NCBI GenBank assembly: GCA_946221495.1
Contig: CAMIFA010000069.1
Coordinates: 1-24,323 of the forward strand
Direction: 5' to 3'
Source: an uncultured cyanobacterium
GTDB taxonomy: Bacteria > Cyanobacteriota > Cyanobacteriia > Cyanobacteriales > Chroococcidiopsidaceae
Length of the DNA stretch: 24,323 nucleotides
The notes beneath the pieces are model-generated. The model saw only the letters and a list, made by a program, of their open reading frames with translations. It was not told the DNA's origin and did not search any database. Made by a program: the position numbers and the translations under genes. Shown piece by piece: positions 23,297 to 24,323 of the stretch; position 1 is the stretch's first letter, and the number at the start of each line of letters is the position of its first letter.

Positions 23297-23788
23297 TTAA
23301 TAGTAGATTTTGCCGCCTCCCCATTTTTCACCGACAATCTTCGGCTGTAAGAGAACATGACCAGCGATCGCCTTTAAGTCATCGTCAGTGAGATTTCTCA
23401 TTGCTGCGTAGATATCGGCGCTCTTGGTGCTGGGGTGAAATTCAGCAATTTCCTCTTCCCCATCGTAAGTAGTGGGATTTTTCAGATAATCCACCAGCCC
23501 TTCAATACTATTACGCGGTGGTGTTGCGCCAGCGAGGGCTTCGGGGTCGAGTCCTACGTTCTGGTTTGTCTTGGTAACGCCGCCAGCATGACACTGAGCA
23601 CAAGCGTAGTTAAATAATCGTTTGCCTTCTTGTACTTGCTCAAGGCTAAGTACAACATTATCACCATTGTCATTTAATGGCACGGTGCGCGTGGCTTCGC
23701 TTAATTCAACTGCTGTTGCACTGCCAATTATTAGCCCAAATGTCAACAATACAGTTACTACAGCCAGCCCAAATAGTTTCTTAAACAT
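23297..23788 (-). CDS. psbV: Photosystem II cytochrome c550 precursor
   Basis: An extrinsic lumenal subunit that stabilises the oxygen-evolving Mn cluster and its chloride/calcium requirement. 163 residues; the signal peptide 1-26 ends in GSATA. The haem motif is C63-A-Q-C66-H67, and the distal axial ligand is His118 (mature His41 and His92). The ATPPRNSIEGLVDYLKNPTT block and the C-terminal KWGGGKIYY are family hallmarks. The ATG at 23788 has AAGGGG just upstream. An in-frame extension to 23896 (with CPLLKSINSCVKRS) is leader sequence, not protein. It lies upstream of psbV2 on the same strand, and the small IF2-N-like gene lies 210 bases before it. Confidence 0.98.
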   Translation of the reverse strand: MFKKLFGLAVVTVLLTFGLIIGSATAVELSEATRTVPLNDNGDNVVLSLEQVQEGKRLFNYACAQCHAGGVTKTNQNVGLDPEALAGATPPRNSIEGLVDYLKNPTTYDGEEEIAEFHPSTKSADIYAAMRNLTDDDLKAIAGHVLLQPKIVGEKWGGGKIYY

Positions 23789-23998
23789 GGTTCCCCTTAA
23801 AGAGTTTGAACGCTTAACACAGCTATTTATGGATTTAAGCAGAGGACAAACCCCCGTAACTTCCAAAAAAAGCGGTTGCTCAATCTCCTCTACCACTAAT
23901 AATATTTAAAGACGGAATAGCCAATTCCTTCTTTATTAAACGTTGGCAGCAGTCTTTACCAGCACTTCCACGTCTAAACGTACTCAAGGTATGTCACT

Positions 23999-24190
23999 TT
24001 AAGCACCTTCAGTGTTTGAGCGATGTTGAGACAAAATTTCGGAAATTATTTCCTTTGCATCCTCCAAAGCCAAACGGCTGTTGGAAGTTTTATAAGCAAT
24101 TCCCAAGCGATCGCACAGAACTAATACCTCTTCAACTGGAAGGTTGTAGTCGATTGCTATTTCGGCAATGGACAGATCTGCAAAACCCAT
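23999..24190 (-). CDS. Small IF2-N-like protein
   Basis: 63 residues, MGFADLSIAEIAIDYNLPVE, then EVLVLCDRLGIAYKTSNSRL and ALEDAKEIISEILSQ. The helix-turn-helix-like order (SIAEIA..YNLPVEEVLVLCDRLGI..) resembles the N-terminal IF2_N fold of translation initiation factor 2, as seen in small stand-alone cyanobacterial proteins. The function is unknown; nucleic-acid or ribosome binding is an inference from the fold. The ATG at 24190 is preferred over a TTG at 24196. No strong ribosome site. It is on the same strand as psbV, but the 210-base gap suggests psbV has its own promoter. Confidence 0.75.
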   Translation of the reverse strand: MGFADLSIAEIAIDYNLPVEEVLVLCDRLGIAYKTSNSRLALEDAKEIISEILSQHRSNTEGA

Positions 24191-24323
24191 AATCAATAAT
24201 GGTCTAGTGAGTAGAGATTGAGCTACTCTAATATCAATATCATGTCACTGAGCATTTTGTTTCCCCAACAGAGAGTTGTAGACTTTGATCACCCTAATCA
24301 TTACTAAGAGTGAACGGTACTCC

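Noticed and set aside
23779..23896. A 36-residue N-terminal extension of PsbV
   Set aside because: The ATG at 23788 has a Shine-Dalgarno and starts a normal signal peptide; the extension would bury it.
23622..23909. A 95-residue plus-strand frame
   Set aside because: It is antisense to the psbV leader and signal peptide.
1..24323. A CRISPR array, prophage or defence island
   Set aside because: No regularly spaced direct repeats, phage genes or Cas proteins other than the lone TnpB were found.

Overview
This is a cyanobacterial chromosome segment. It carries plastocyanin (petE), photosystem II cytochrome c550 (psbV) with its paralogue psbV2, and a CpcT-type phycobiliprotein lyase. The palindrome GCGATCGC (HIP1, e.g. 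284-291, 2705-2712, 6622-6629) recurs throughout. Gene density is moderate with long AT-rich spacers, as in filamentous or Chroococcidiopsis-like cyanobacteria; I cannot fix the genus.

Layout. 1-4 kb: a tRNA-Cys clipped by the window edge, a CpdA-type metallophosphoesterase with a clear terminator, cpcT, a secreted TPR protein and a secreted pentapeptide-repeat protein. 4-8 kb: a LytR-CpsA-Psr cell-wall ligase, a small membrane protein and an AI-2E/PerM-family membrane protein. 7.9-8.9 kb: a decayed zone. It holds the relic of a serpin gene in three reading frames with its middle deleted, plus two palindromic repeats. 8.9-13 kb: an exported subtilisin-like protein, rpe (Calvin cycle/pentose phosphate), and three small minus-strand genes with strong Shine-Dalgarno sites (an unknown protein, a putative lipoprotein and a CsbD-like stress protein). 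13-16.5 kb: uvrB, followed by an IS200/IS605-type element that carries only tnpB. That element lies between the two arms of an inverted repeat which may once have been the uvrB terminator. 17-20 kb: a 947-residue multidomain beta-propeller protein. 20-21.7 kb: two tandem rhomboid proteases. 22-24.2 kb: petE, psbV2, psbV and a small IF2-N-like protein, all on the minus strand.

How it fits together. Most genes are single units or short same-strand runs rather than one operon. The right end is a photosynthetic electron-transfer neighbourhood. I found no clear new multi-gene system. The most informative unlisted structures are the serpin relic, the tnpB element splitting a hairpin, the tandem rhomboids with a near-identical block around the active-site serine, and a 24-codon ORF behind a perfect Shine-Dalgarno. 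All assignments come from reading the sequence; no searches were run.
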